Below, one piece after another: positions 8,928-17,289 of a stretch of 64,000 bases of DNA (positions within the stretch are counted from its first letter, which is position 1; each line of letters opens with the position of its first letter). The stretch lies in NCBI GenBank assembly GCA_030584025.1, contig CP129487.1:930001-994000 (forward strand), written 5' to 3'. This DNA comes from Cyclobacteriaceae bacterium (GTDB taxonomy: Bacteria > Bacteroidota > Bacteroidia > Cytophagales > Cyclobacteriaceae). The notes under the pieces were generated by a model. That model saw only the letters and a list, made by a program, of their open reading frames with translations. It did no database searches and was not told where the DNA came from. Both the position numbers and the translations under genes were made by a program.

Positions 8928-9883
8928 AGAATTTTGTTTCCATACAGGATGTGACGAGTATTTCGCGATTGGTGGATAAAGCACTGGCGTATAAAACAAA
9001 TCCGTTGGCAGATAAGTCATTGGGAGCAGGCAAGCGAATGGGCCTGCTGTTTCTGAACCCCAGCATGCGCACACGACTAAGCACACAAATAGCTGCGCAG
9101 AATCTGGGAATGGATACGATTGTATTTAATGTAGGGCCGGAAGGTTGGGCGCTTGAGTTTGAAGAAGAAGTGATCATGAGCGGCACCACGGTGGAACATG
9201 TGAAAGATGCAGCCCCGGTGCTGGGTAAGTATTTTGATGTTTTGGGTTTGCGTACCTTTCCGCTATTGAAACATAAAGAGGAGGATTACTGTGAATTGGT
9301 CATCAATCAGTTTATCAAGTATTCCGGTATTCCAATTGTGAGTTTGGAGAGTGCAACGTTGCATCCGTTGCAAAGTCTGACCGATGTGATAACCATTTCT
9401 GAAACTTTTAAAGAAAATCGCAGACCTAAAGTGGTATTAACGTGGGCGCCCCACGTAAAGGCATTGCCGCAATGCGTGGCTAACAGTTTTGCGCAGTGGA
9501 TCAACGCGTGGGGAGAGGCTGATTTTGTAATTGCACATCCGGAGGACTATGAGCTGGATGTACAGTTTACAAAAGGAGCAACCATTACCCACAATCAGGA
9601 AGAAGCCTTGCGTGATGCGGATTACGTGTATGTAAAGAACTGGAGCACGTATACCGATTACGGAAAGATTTATTGCAACGATCCGTCATGGATGTTGACG
9701 AATCAGAAATTAGCAAAAACAAATCAGGCAAAGGTCATGCACTGTTTACCTGTGCGAAGGAATGTAGAGTTGAGTGATGAAGTGCTTGATAGTGCCAATA
9801 GCCTGGTAACACAACAGGCCGGTAACCGAGTGTGGGCAGCGCAGGTGGTTTTGAGTGAAATTTTGAAAAGCAATAGAAAATAG
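8924..9883 (+). CDS. argF': N-acylornithine carbamoyltransferase (argF' type), possibly succinyl-specific
   Basis: The 319-residue product is a carbamoyltransferase with the carbamoyl phosphate loop NPSMRTRLSTQ (about residues 45-55), HPLQSLTDVIT and the C-terminal MHCLPVRRNVELSDE. It matches the N-acetyl/N-succinylornithine branch found in Xanthomonas and Bacteroides rather than ordinary argF, and no argF is nearby. In that branch the residue just before the EH pair decides the substrate: glutamate for acetyl, proline for succinyl in B. fragilis. Here the segment is SGTTVEHVKDA, so residue 90 is valine. From published mutagenesis as I recall it, valine there favours succinylornithine. The family is certain; the substrate is inferred. 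Confidence 0.92.
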   Translation: MKNFVSIQDVTSISRLVDKALAYKTNPLADKSLGAGKRMGLLFLNPSMRTRLSTQIAAQNLGMDTIVFNVGPEGWALEFEEEVIMSGTTVEHVKDAAPVLGKYFDVLGLRTFPLLKHKEEDYCELVINQFIKYSGIPIVSLESATLHPLQSLTDVITISETFKENRRPKVVLTWAPHVKALPQCVANSFAQWINAWGEADFVIAHPEDYELDVQFTKGATITHNQEEALRDADYVYVKNWSTYTDYGKIYCNDPSWMLTNQKLAKTNQAKVMHCLPVRRNVELSDEVLDSANSLVTQQAGNRVWAAQVVLSEILKSNRK

Positions 9884-9954
9884 GCAAGTGTAATAGCAAT
9901 CAGGTGTCATTCATGTTGCCTACTGCATATTGCTCACCGCCTACTAGTAATAAT

Positions 9955-10743
9955 ATGAATAGGTTATTTGTTATTAAGATTGGTGGTAACGTACTGGATA
10001 ACCCGGAGGCCTTGAAAAAATTCCTTCAGGATTTTTCGCATATCCGAGAACCGAAGATTCTTGTACATGGCGGAGGCAAACTGGCCACCAAGATTGGTGA
10101 GCAACTTGGAATTAAGGCCAACTTTGTAAAGGGCAGAAGAATTACCGATGCCGATACCCGCGACCTGGTAACGATGGTGTATGGCGGATTGGTGAACAAG
10201 CAATTGGTAGCGCAACTTCAACCGTTGGGTTGCAATGCGTTGGGCGTAACCGGTGCGGATGGAAACATGATCAAAGCGAAAAAACGACCGGTTGGTGAAG
10301 TTGATTTCGGTTTTGTGGGCGACATTACCCCGGCTGATGTCAATACTTCGCTTTTGTATTTTTTACTCAAGCAAAACGTTGTTCCGGTGTTCGCATCGCT
10401 TACACATGCCGATGGGGCAATATTAAATACCAATGCCGATACGATTGCATCGGTGCTCGCGATAGCCCTCAGTAAACATTTCGATACGCGCCTGATTTTC
10501 TGTTTTGAGAAAAGAGGTGTGTTAAAAAATATTGAAGATGATTCCTCAGTGATTCGGTTGCTGGATGAAAGCAGTTACAAGACCTTGTTGACGCAAGGTT
10601 TGTTTGCCGATGGTATTCTGCCCAAGCTTGAAAATGCATTTGCGGCTATAAACGCTGGTGTAAAGGAAGTGTTGATTGGCGAGGCAACACACTTGTTGCA
10701 AAACGTAGGACAAGAAACGGAGGGTACGTTGATTGTGAAATAG
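9955..10743 (+). CDS. argB: Acetylglutamate kinase
   Basis: The 262-residue amino acid kinase phosphorylates N-acylglutamate. The N-terminal KIGGNVLDNPEALKKF and the ILVHGGGK glycine loop are present, and the nucleotide end NTNADTIASVLAIAL is intact. I use the ATG at 9955 because the family begins at the KIGG strand; the open frame extends 17 codons upstream through repeat-like spacer sequence that is unlikely to be coding. It follows the carbamoyltransferase after 71 bases. Confidence 0.93.
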   Translation: MNRLFVIKIGGNVLDNPEALKKFLQDFSHIREPKILVHGGGKLATKIGEQLGIKANFVKGRRITDADTRDLVTMVYGGLVNKQLVAQLQPLGCNALGVTGADGNMIKAKKRPVGEVDFGFVGDITPADVNTSLLYFLLKQNVVPVFASLTHADGAILNTNADTIASVLAIALSKHFDTRLIFCFEKRGVLKNIEDDSSVIRLLDESSYKTLLTQGLFADGILPKLENAFAAINAGVKEVLIGEATHLLQNVGQETEGTLIVK

Positions 10744-10749
10744 TTATTG

Positions 10750-10803
10750 GTTACTGGTTGCCTGTTGCCAGTCACCGGTAACTGGCGACAGGAAACCGGT
10801 AAC
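10750..10803. repeat. Long imperfect palindrome between argB and argE
   Basis: Left arm 10750-10772 and right arm 10781-10803 pair over 23 bases with three mismatches, around an 8-base loop (CACCGGTA). The same core, CCAGTCACCGGTAAC, recurs at the argE/argH junction, so this is a dispersed repeat. No U-tract follows, so it is a stable RNA hairpin rather than a simple terminator. Confidence 0.7.
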
Positions 10804-10822
10804 AGAATTTGATAAAAATCAG

Positions 10823-11923
10823 ATGGTTCAATTCGATAGAATAGTAGACCTACTCAAGATACTGATCTCGACTCCATCCTTCAGTCGTGAAGAGGAGAAG
10901 ACTGCGCAGTTGATTGCAGAATTTTTAGAAGGGTATGGTGTGTTGGTGAGCCGGCATGGAAACAACGTGTGGGCAGTGAATAAGTTTTTCGATGAAAGTA
11001 AGCCTACCATTTTGCTTAACTCGCATCACGACACGGTCAAGCCAAACCCATCGTACACACGCGATCCGTTTAGTGCCGAGGTTATTGATGACAAGTTATT
11101 TGGTTTAGGCAGCAATGATGCAGGCGGGCCGCTGGTTTCATTGATCGCCACGTTTCTTCATTTCTACAATCAGGAAAATCTGTCCTTTAATTTGTTATTG
11201 GCTGCAACCGCGGAAGAAGAAATCTCCGGTAAGAATGGTATTGAAAGCATCTGGGCATCATTTCCTAAAATTGATTTTGCTATTGTAGGGGAACCTACGT
11301 TGTGCCAGATGGCCATTGCTGAAAAAGGTTTGTTGGTACTCGACTGTGTTACAAAAGGCAAGGCCGGTCATGCCGCACGGGAAGAAGGGGAGAATGCCAT
11401 CTATAAAGCATTTCATGATATAGAATGGTTTCGTTCATTCCGGTTTCCGAAAATATCACCAACCTTGGGTGAAGTGAAAATGTCAGTAACCGTAATTCAT
11501 GCTGGTCAGCAACACAATGTAGTGCCCGCTGAATGTGCGTTTACCGTTGATGTGCGGGTAACGGATGCGTACACCCTGGAAGAAGTGCTGGAGATTATTC
11601 AGCAACATGTTTCCTGTGAAGTTATTCCGCGGTCGTTAAGGTTGCGCCCTTCCGGCATTCCGGCCGATCATGTGTTGGTACGTGCTGCGGAGAAGTTGGG
11701 CATTGCGCAATATGGTTCACCCACCGCTTCCGATCAGGCGCTAATTCCGGTTCCCTCAGTTAAAATCGGACCGGGCGATTCGGCTCGTTCTCATTCAGCA
11801 GATGAGTTTATTTTTGTGAATGAGATTAAATATGGAATTGAAACCTATATTCAATTATTAAACCAATGTTCAATCTTGTTGCCCGTTTCCGGTTTCCAGT
11901 CACCGGTAACCGGTAGCCGGTAA
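10823..11923 (+). CDS. argE: M20 family deacylase, N-acylcitrulline/acylornithine hydrolase
   Basis: The 366-residue zinc hydrolase has the M20 metal and catalytic set: H68-x-D70 in NSHHDTV, D99 in GLGSNDAGG, and the E131-E132 pair in AATAEEEISG. In this pathway type it removes the acyl group from N-acylcitrulline after carbamoylation. The last fifteen codons (LLPVSGFQSPVTGSR) are encoded by a palindromic repeat, so the natural C-terminus has probably been replaced or extended by repeat insertion. argH starts 10 bases later. Confidence 0.85.
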   Translation: MVQFDRIVDLLKILISTPSFSREEEKTAQLIAEFLEGYGVLVSRHGNNVWAVNKFFDESKPTILLNSHHDTVKPNPSYTRDPFSAEVIDDKLFGLGSNDAGGPLVSLIATFLHFYNQENLSFNLLLAATAEEEISGKNGIESIWASFPKIDFAIVGEPTLCQMAIAEKGLLVLDCVTKGKAGHAAREEGENAIYKAFHDIEWFRSFRFPKISPTLGEVKMSVTVIHAGQQHNVVPAECAFTVDVRVTDAYTLEEVLEIIQQHVSCEVIPRSLRLRPSGIPADHVLVRAAEKLGIAQYGSPTASDQALIPVPSVKIGPGDSARSHSADEFIFVNEIKYGIETYIQLLNQCSILLPVSGFQSPVTGSR

Positions 11924-11932
11924 CCGGAAACC
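11891..11932. repeat. Second copy of the palindromic repeat, covering the argE stop
   Basis: 11891-11911 pairs with 11912-11932 over 21 bases with four mismatches and no loop. The argE stop codon (11921-11923) lies inside it. It shares CCAGTCACCGGTAAC with the repeat after argB. Confidence 0.65.
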
Positions 11933-11933
11933 T

Positions 11934-13265
11934 ATGAGCAAGTTGTGGAAAAAGGACAAAGACTCTCTTAAATCTGTAGAAGCCTTTACGGTGGGTAAAG
12001 ATCGTGAGTTGGATATGCATCTTGCCCCATTCGATGTGCTCGGTTCACTGGCGCATATTCGCATGCTGGAGTCAATCGGGTTGCTGACAACAGATGAGTT
12101 GAGTAAACTCTCAACTGAGTTGAAGTTGATTTACAAACGCATTGAATCCGGTGATTTTAAAATTGAGGATGGTGTTGAAGATATACACTCGCAGGTAGAA
12201 CTTGAATTGACCAAAAAGCTGGGTGATGCCGGAAAGAAAATTCACAGTGGCCGTTCGCGTAACGACCAGGTGTTGGTGGATATTAAGTTGTATTTGCGTC
12301 ATGAACTTGAACAAATCGTAGAATCGGTTAACAACCTGTTTGGATTGTTGCAGGCACAAAGTGAAAAGTACAAGCAACACTTGTTACCAGGCTATACGCA
12401 TTTTCAATTGGCCATGCCCTCATCATTCGGGTTGTGGTTTGGGGCTTATGCCGAAAGTTTGGTAGATGATGTGATCACACTTGAAGCGGCTTATCGGGTT
12501 GTGAACAAAAATCCGTTGGGTTCTGCGGCTGGTTATGGATCATCTTTTCCCCTTAACCGAAAACTGACAACGGAACTCTTAGGGTTTGATGACCTGAACT
12601 ACAATGTGGTGTACGCGCAAATGGGTCGCGGTAAAACAGAGCGCATTGTCGCCAGCGCCATGGCCAATGTGGCGGCTACATTGGGTAAGCTTTCTGCGGA
12701 TGCCTGTTTGTTCCTGAATCAGAACTTCGGATTCATCCGTTTTCCGGATGAGCTCACCACAGGCTCAAGCATTATGCCGCATAAGAAAAACCCCGATGTG
12801 TTTGAGTTGATACGCGCGCGCTGCAATCAAATGATGGGGTTGCCAAACGATATTGCGCTATTAACCGCCAACCTGCCTTCCGGCTATCATCGCGATTTGC
12901 AGCTCTTGAAAGAAGTGCTGTTTCCTGCTATTCAGCATTTGAAAGATTGCATCACCATGACGCAACTCATGCTGGAAAATGTTCAGGTGAAGGAAAATAT
13001 CCTGGAGGATGATCAGTACAAGTTTTTGTTTAGTGTGGAGGAAGTAAACAAGTTGGTGTTGAGTGGAATGCCCTTCCGGGAAGCGTACCAGAAAGTGGGA
13101 AGAGATATTGAGCAGGGAAATTACTCACCCGAAAAAAATGTGAATCATACACACGAAGGAAGTATCGGTAATTTGTGTACGAGTGAAATCGCGGGTATGA
13201 TGAAAGAGGCGTTGGCTAAATTCAGGTTTGAGCGTGTGCATGAGGCTACACAAAAGTTATTATGA
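11934..13265 (+). CDS. argH: Argininosuccinate lyase
   Basis: This 443-residue fumarase-superfamily enzyme splits argininosuccinate to arginine and fumarate, completing the pathway. Diagnostic segments are the N-terminal LDMHLAPFDVLGSLAHIRML, the catalytic HSGRSRNDQVLVD, and the superfamily signature GSSIMPHKKNPD. It ends the cluster; a GC-rich repeat follows at once and may act as the 3' boundary. Confidence 0.96.
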   Translation: MSKLWKKDKDSLKSVEAFTVGKDRELDMHLAPFDVLGSLAHIRMLESIGLLTTDELSKLSTELKLIYKRIESGDFKIEDGVEDIHSQVELELTKKLGDAGKKIHSGRSRNDQVLVDIKLYLRHELEQIVESVNNLFGLLQAQSEKYKQHLLPGYTHFQLAMPSSFGLWFGAYAESLVDDVITLEAAYRVVNKNPLGSAAGYGSSFPLNRKLTTELLGFDDLNYNVVYAQMGRGKTERIVASAMANVAATLGKLSADACLFLNQNFGFIRFPDELTTGSSIMPHKKNPDVFELIRARCNQMMGLPNDIALLTANLPSGYHRDLQLLKEVLFPAIQHLKDCITMTQLMLENVQVKENILEDDQYKFLFSVEEVNKLVLSGMPFREAYQKVGRDIEQGNYSPEKNVNHTHEGSIGNLCTSEIAGMMKEALAKFRFERVHEATQKLL

Positions 13266-13275
13266 TTCTCTTATT

Positions 13276-13317
13276 CCTCCCCCTAACTAGGGGGAGGTGT
13301 CCGCAGGACGGAGGGGG
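13276..13317. repeat. GC-rich interspersed palindromic repeat
   Basis: CCTCCCCCTA at 13276-13285 and TAGGGGGAGG at 13288-13297 are a perfect 10-bp dyad, followed by the small hairpin GTCC-GCA-GGAC (13299-13309) and a G-run. This is a common Bacteroidota intergenic repeat; related pieces occur near 18,458-18,495 and inside the gene at 41.5 kb. It encodes the last residues of the minus-strand gene beside it. Confidence 0.75.
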
Positions 13318-13790
13318 TTAAAATCCTTATTCCACGTCAGTATATCCTCAAGCGCAGTAACCTTGCGCAACGAACCCGACAATATAATTTCCTCACCCCA
13401 ATTTGCTGTTAGCTTCTCTGTTCCTCCCCAGGCGTTAAATAAACTAAAGTAACCACCACCTGGCTTGTATAGCGTTTGATTTTCTGTTTCGGATTCGATT
13501 AACATATTTTCCTTTACAATTTTAGCGTTTAGTTTTTCCTTAAAATCAGGCATTGCCTGGTGGTCGTTGATATAAAGCGTGCCTGTGCGAAATCCGGTAG
13601 TGGCGATCGAAGCCAGTAACAAGGGATAAAATATACCTGCCATCCAGACAAAACTGTCGTTCACATCTGCAACAGTATGATCGATATAGGCAGAAAGGAA
13701 AATAAAAAGATTAAATATCACGAGCAGGATCCCCGCCAGTTTCAAAAAAGTTTTCACGCTCCATTTCGATATCTCCTTTCGTATGCGCAT
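13287..13790 (-). CDS. Hypothetical membrane protein with two N-terminal helices
   Basis: The 167-residue product has two membrane helices (about residues 16-35 and 48-66) and then a soluble domain of about 90 residues that I do not recognise. The C-terminal FNPLRPADTSP is translated from the intergenic repeat, and the stop codon sits in the repeat palindrome, so the native end may have been altered. It is divergent from the M48 protease gene, with starts only about 40 bases apart, so their promoters must overlap. Confidence 0.55.
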   Translation of the reverse strand: MRIRKEISKWSVKTFLKLAGILLVIFNLFIFLSAYIDHTVADVNDSFVWMAGIFYPLLLASIATTGFRTGTLYINDHQAMPDFKEKLNAKIVKENMLIESETENQTLYKPGGGYFSLFNAWGGTEKLTANWGEEIILSGSLRKVTALEDILTWNKDFNPLRPADTSP

Positions 13791-13831
13791 AAGTTGAACT
13801 ATTTTTCCGCAAAATAAGTATTGAACGCATT

Positions 13832-15067
13832 ATGACCTTATCTCCGGAAGTGCTTTTGTGGATTATTGTAGGTATTGTGTCTGTCAGCTTTGTATTCGGC
13901 CAGGTGCTGGAGTACATAAACCTGAAGGCTATGCGCACCGACATACCGGCCGAGATCGCTTCGTTTTATGACCGCGATAAATATGAGAAGTCGCAACGCT
14001 ACCATAAAGAAGTAACGCGCTTTTCATTCTTTACCTCAACCATAGGTTTTATGGGTTCCTTGCTGATGCTCCTGCTGGGTGGCTTTGGTTGGGTAGACGG
14101 ACTGCTGCGCATCGTAACGGAAAACCAAATTTTACTCGCCTTGCTTTTCTTTGGTGTGCTCGGCATCGCTTCCGATTTACTCACGCTGCCGTTTCAATGG
14201 TACGGCACCTTTGTAATTGAAGAGAAATACGGGTTTAACAAGACTACGATCAAAACCTTTGTTACCGATAAATTAAAAGGCTATGTGCTGGGCGCGATTA
14301 TCGGTGGCGGACTGTTGGCAGCACTAATCTACCTGGTAGAAACCATTGGCCCGGATTTCTGGATGTGGTTTGCCACCATGGCATGTGCGTTCATGTTGTT
14401 CATGAACATGTTCTATACGTCACTGATTTTACCGTTGTTTAATAAACTCACGCCATTGCCCGATGGCGAATTGAAAACCGCAATCGAGGAATTTTCCCGC
14501 AAGATCAACTTCCCGATTACCAACATTTTTGTCATTGACGGATCCAGGCGCTCCAAAAAAGCCAATGCCTTTTTTTCCGGCATGGGCAAAAAGAAAAAGA
14601 TTGTGCTCTACGATACGCTCATTGCCAATCACACTACGGAGGAACTGGTGGCGGTGCTGGCGCACGAAGTAGGGCATTACAAGAAGAAGCACATCATCTG
14701 GAGCTATGTGTTATCAGTTGTGCAGATTGTGTTTATGCTCTTTGTGCTTTCCCTGATGGTATTTAATGAAAACCTTTCGTTGGCTTTGGGCGGATCACAA
14801 CTGGCGGTACACCTCAACCTGCTGGCGTTTACTATTTTGTTTTCGCCTATCTCGACAATTACCGGATTATTGATGAATGTGTACAGCCGCAAAAACGAAT
14901 TTGAAGCCGATGCTTATGCCCGCGAAACCTACAACGGCAAAGCCCTGGCTGAGGCACTCAAAAAACTTTCGGTGGATAATTTATCCAACCTACATCCGCA
15001 CCCGGCTTATGTGTTCTTTCATTACTCGCATCCGCCTTTGTTGCAGCGGTTGGAGCGGATTGGGTGA
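13832..15067 (+). CDS. M48 family membrane metalloprotease (Ste24/CAAX protease-like)
   Basis: The 411-residue polytopic membrane protein has the Ste24p layout: several N-terminal helices, then the zinc motif H278-E-V-G-H282 in LAHEVGHYKKKH, two more helices, and the third ligand region NEFEADAYARET. The conserved FVIDGSRRSKKANAFFSGMGKKKKIVLYD segment lies just before the active site (residues about 232-260). Eukaryotic homologues cut CAAX prenyl proteins; bacterial ones are thought to act in membrane protein quality control. The substrate here is unknown. Confidence 0.9.
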   Translation: MTLSPEVLLWIIVGIVSVSFVFGQVLEYINLKAMRTDIPAEIASFYDRDKYEKSQRYHKEVTRFSFFTSTIGFMGSLLMLLLGGFGWVDGLLRIVTENQILLALLFFGVLGIASDLLTLPFQWYGTFVIEEKYGFNKTTIKTFVTDKLKGYVLGAIIGGGLLAALIYLVETIGPDFWMWFATMACAFMLFMNMFYTSLILPLFNKLTPLPDGELKTAIEEFSRKINFPITNIFVIDGSRRSKKANAFFSGMGKKKKIVLYDTLIANHTTEELVAVLAHEVGHYKKKHIIWSYVLSVVQIVFMLFVLSLMVFNENLSLALGGSQLAVHLNLLAFTILFSPISTITGLLMNVYSRKNEFEADAYARETYNGKALAEALKKLSVDNLSNLHPHPAYVFFHYSHPPLLQRLERIG

Positions 15068-15077
15068 ATCTAGTGAG

Positions 15078-15107
15078 CATCAACGTTCGCAATGCGAGAC
15101 GTTGATG
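15078..15107. repeat. Hairpin after the M48 gene
   Basis: CATCAACGT (15078-15086) pairs with ACGTTGATG (15099-15107), with a further partial pairing CGC/GCG inside. It may serve as a terminator, though the T-run is weak. Confidence 0.45.
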
Positions 15108-15145
15108 GGGTTAAAGGTCAGACAGAAATGTCTATTGACAACACT

Positions 15146-15583
15146 TTAATTTTGAGTATATTTTCGAACAAAGGATATCTGTTTACTGAACACTTTTGAA
15201 GTTGTTATCCGGACCATTTTTTGATATAGCATTCTACAGGCTCCATCTGGAGCGGTCGATACTTCAAAAACCACTTTATTATCTGATTTGTAAAGCCTAA
15301 TACTATGCTTTGGAGGAGAACAGCCACTAGATTCTATTAGATATCCAACTAAAATACTTTCACTGAAGTCTATTTGTGGTTGAGAGTCGGAGTTGCAATT
15401 AGGAAATGGTGATTTCCTCTTAAGTATATCTTTATATTCGTTATTTGTCGTTATTATGATTTCCTTTTCAAATGAATTTAAATCAAGGCACGTAATATTT
15501 ACCTCTGTAAAATCAACATCTTGTTGTTGACCACCCGAAAACGCGGAAATGAGAATGGAAATTACCAGGTAAAATTTTGTCAT
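15146..15583 (-). CDS. Hypothetical exported protein
   Basis: The 145-residue product has a signal peptide (MTKFYLVISILISAFSGG) and a small domain containing two cysteine pairs (C32/C62 and C83/C108 regions), consistent with a disulfide-stabilised periplasmic fold. The motif FSESILVGYLIESSGC recalls small exported proteins of Bacteroidota of unknown role. It lies 46 bases after, and in the same direction as, the outer-membrane-type gene upstream, so the two could be co-transcribed. I do not recognise the family. Confidence 0.6.
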   Translation of the reverse strand: MTKFYLVISILISAFSGGQQQDVDFTEVNITCLDLNSFEKEIIITTNNEYKDILKRKSPFPNCNSDSQPQIDFSESILVGYLIESSGCSPPKHSIRLYKSDNKVVFEVSTAPDGACRMLYQKMVRITTSKVFSKQISFVRKYTQN

Positions 15584-15629
15584 AGTTTTGTCGGTCGTTA
15601 TTTTTTCACCTGAACGTCTTATTGGAAGG

Positions 15630-16901
15630 TCAGAATCTGTATCCGACTATAAGATAGAAGTTCCTTCGTTTGCTATTGAGTGTGGAGTAGGGTGATATTC
15701 CATTTCCTTGTTCATACCGGGTTTCGAAGGAAAATTTATTACGTTTTACACCTAACCCAAATAGAAAGCCCTGTTCATATTTGCGGATTTCTTCGAGTGC
15801 TGGATTTTTGGTAACAGTTTCAACATCGTGAAATATTGTGCTTGTAATGCGTTCGTTTTTCTCTTCATGAATCATGTACCCATTTGTTACTCCAAGATTT
15901 GTATAGATTGCCACGCTTTCAGTTGAGTAGAAGCGGTAGCGAACCATATTGCTTAATTTCAGGTAAGTATGACTGAAAGTTATATCGCTCTCTACGTATA
16001 GATTTGGATTTTCTTGCGCGGCATACTTCCCGGTTATGGAATAAGGTGTAAAACTAAGTTCATTGTTTATAGACCACTTACCCAAATTTTTACTCAAAAT
16101 TATATCTATGAACAAACCTGCTGTGAAATTGGGAGACAATTCATAATCAGCTTGACGAATTTGGTCATGTCCTTGTCCGCTAAAGTTGAATGTACTCAGT
16201 GAGAGTCCGGCCAAGGCGCCAACCTCAACTTTGATTTTTTGTTGCCCTTGTTGGTGATTGCTTTCCATGCCAATGCATTTGTAATACAATTCGAAGAGAT
16301 TCAACAGACTTCTCTGGCTATAGGTTGAAGTGTTTATTTTGGGTTGAATGGTTGAGCAATTTCCAAGATAGAGCGTTAGTTGGCCGATGTACTTTTTGTT
16401 TTCATTTATAAGCGTTTTTCCCTCTTCGCCAAGGATGTATTTTTTATAAATGAGCAACTCAAATGCTGTATTTTCTCGTATATAAAAATTGCTATTCTCT
16501 ACATCATTTTTATAGTGGTAAAGACTTACCGGCCCTTCAATCAGCACTTGAAGAAACACAGTATCCGTTCTTGTAGTTGGTGTGGATCCTCTTTGCAGAA
16601 GATTAATTTTGGAGGGACTTATTTCCGACTCTACAATGGCGCCAATGTATGCTTCATTATTGACTTCAAAGCGTGAAATTTGAAGCGGGCTGTAAATTAC
16701 CTCACTTGAGGATTCTTCCTTTTTGAACCTGATTTCTACAGGATTCTTCTCCCAATTTCTAAAATCAATATACCCGGCAATCGTATCATTTTGGGTGGTG
16801 ATGATTTTTCCTGGTAGATAATTTTTTTGAGCGTAGGAAAATGCGGAAAGGAAGAGCCCGCACACAAGGGCAAAGGTTTTTGGTAATCTAATGGGGGACA
16901 T
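15630..16901 (-). CDS. Outer-membrane beta-barrel protein (PorT-like), hypothetical
   Basis: The 423-residue product begins with a signal peptide ending FSYAQ. Residues about 25-110 form a domain with GKIITTQNDTIAGYIDFRNW, often seen at the start of Bacteroidota surface proteins, and the second half alternates hydrophobic and polar residues and ends in an aromatic residue (FYLIVGYRF), typical of an eight-stranded barrel. Substrate and role are unknown. It is preceded by a 390-bp gap that could hold its promoter. Confidence 0.65.
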   Translation of the reverse strand: MSPIRLPKTFALVCGLFLSAFSYAQKNYLPGKIITTQNDTIAGYIDFRNWEKNPVEIRFKKEESSSEVIYSPLQISRFEVNNEAYIGAIVESEISPSKINLLQRGSTPTTRTDTVFLQVLIEGPVSLYHYKNDVENSNFYIRENTAFELLIYKKYILGEEGKTLINENKKYIGQLTLYLGNCSTIQPKINTSTYSQRSLLNLFELYYKCIGMESNHQQGQQKIKVEVGALAGLSLSTFNFSGQGHDQIRQADYELSPNFTAGLFIDIILSKNLGKWSINNELSFTPYSITGKYAAQENPNLYVESDITFSHTYLKLSNMVRYRFYSTESVAIYTNLGVTNGYMIHEEKNERITSTIFHDVETVTKNPALEEIRKYEQGFLFGLGVKRNKFSFETRYEQGNGISPYSTLNSKRRNFYLIVGYRF

Positions 16902-17107
16902 AAAGAAATATATATCGACAAATTTAAGTGATGTATTGCAATTTTTAAACTGGATGTTTGGAAACTTGGTATTAATGTCCTCTGCTTCTCAGTTTTGTTG
17001 GTGAACCCGAACGCACGCCCACTGCGCAACACCAACAAAGGCTAGAGAGCGGATTAGGTGAATTCGTGTGAGTTAATGGTTTTTATACACCTATCTGTGA
17101 ACATCCA

Positions 17108-17280
17108 CTAAGGTATTCCTAACTTTCTTAAAATCTGTAACCAAGGCGTAAGTGTAATCTCTAGTTCAAACTTCTCTCTTTGTAAGTCTTCAAGTTTCTT
17201 ATCCATCTCTAATTTATTTTTAAGCGGGCTGCTAATACAAGTTCTTGTTCGTTGAAAATATTAATCAATAAATATCCACT
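17108..17280 (-). pseudogene. Possible relic of a small coiled-coil gene
   Basis: The 390-bp gap between the barrel gene and moaA holds no intact gene. On the minus strand, a segment reading NEQELVLAARLK is followed, after an apparent one-base loss in an A-run, by NKLEMDKKLEDLQREK and ends ILRKLGIP with a stop at 17108. The two pieces join into one amphipathic helix. This looks like a frameshifted remnant, but the match is to no protein I know. Confidence 0.25.
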
Positions 17281-17289
17281 CAGGATTAT

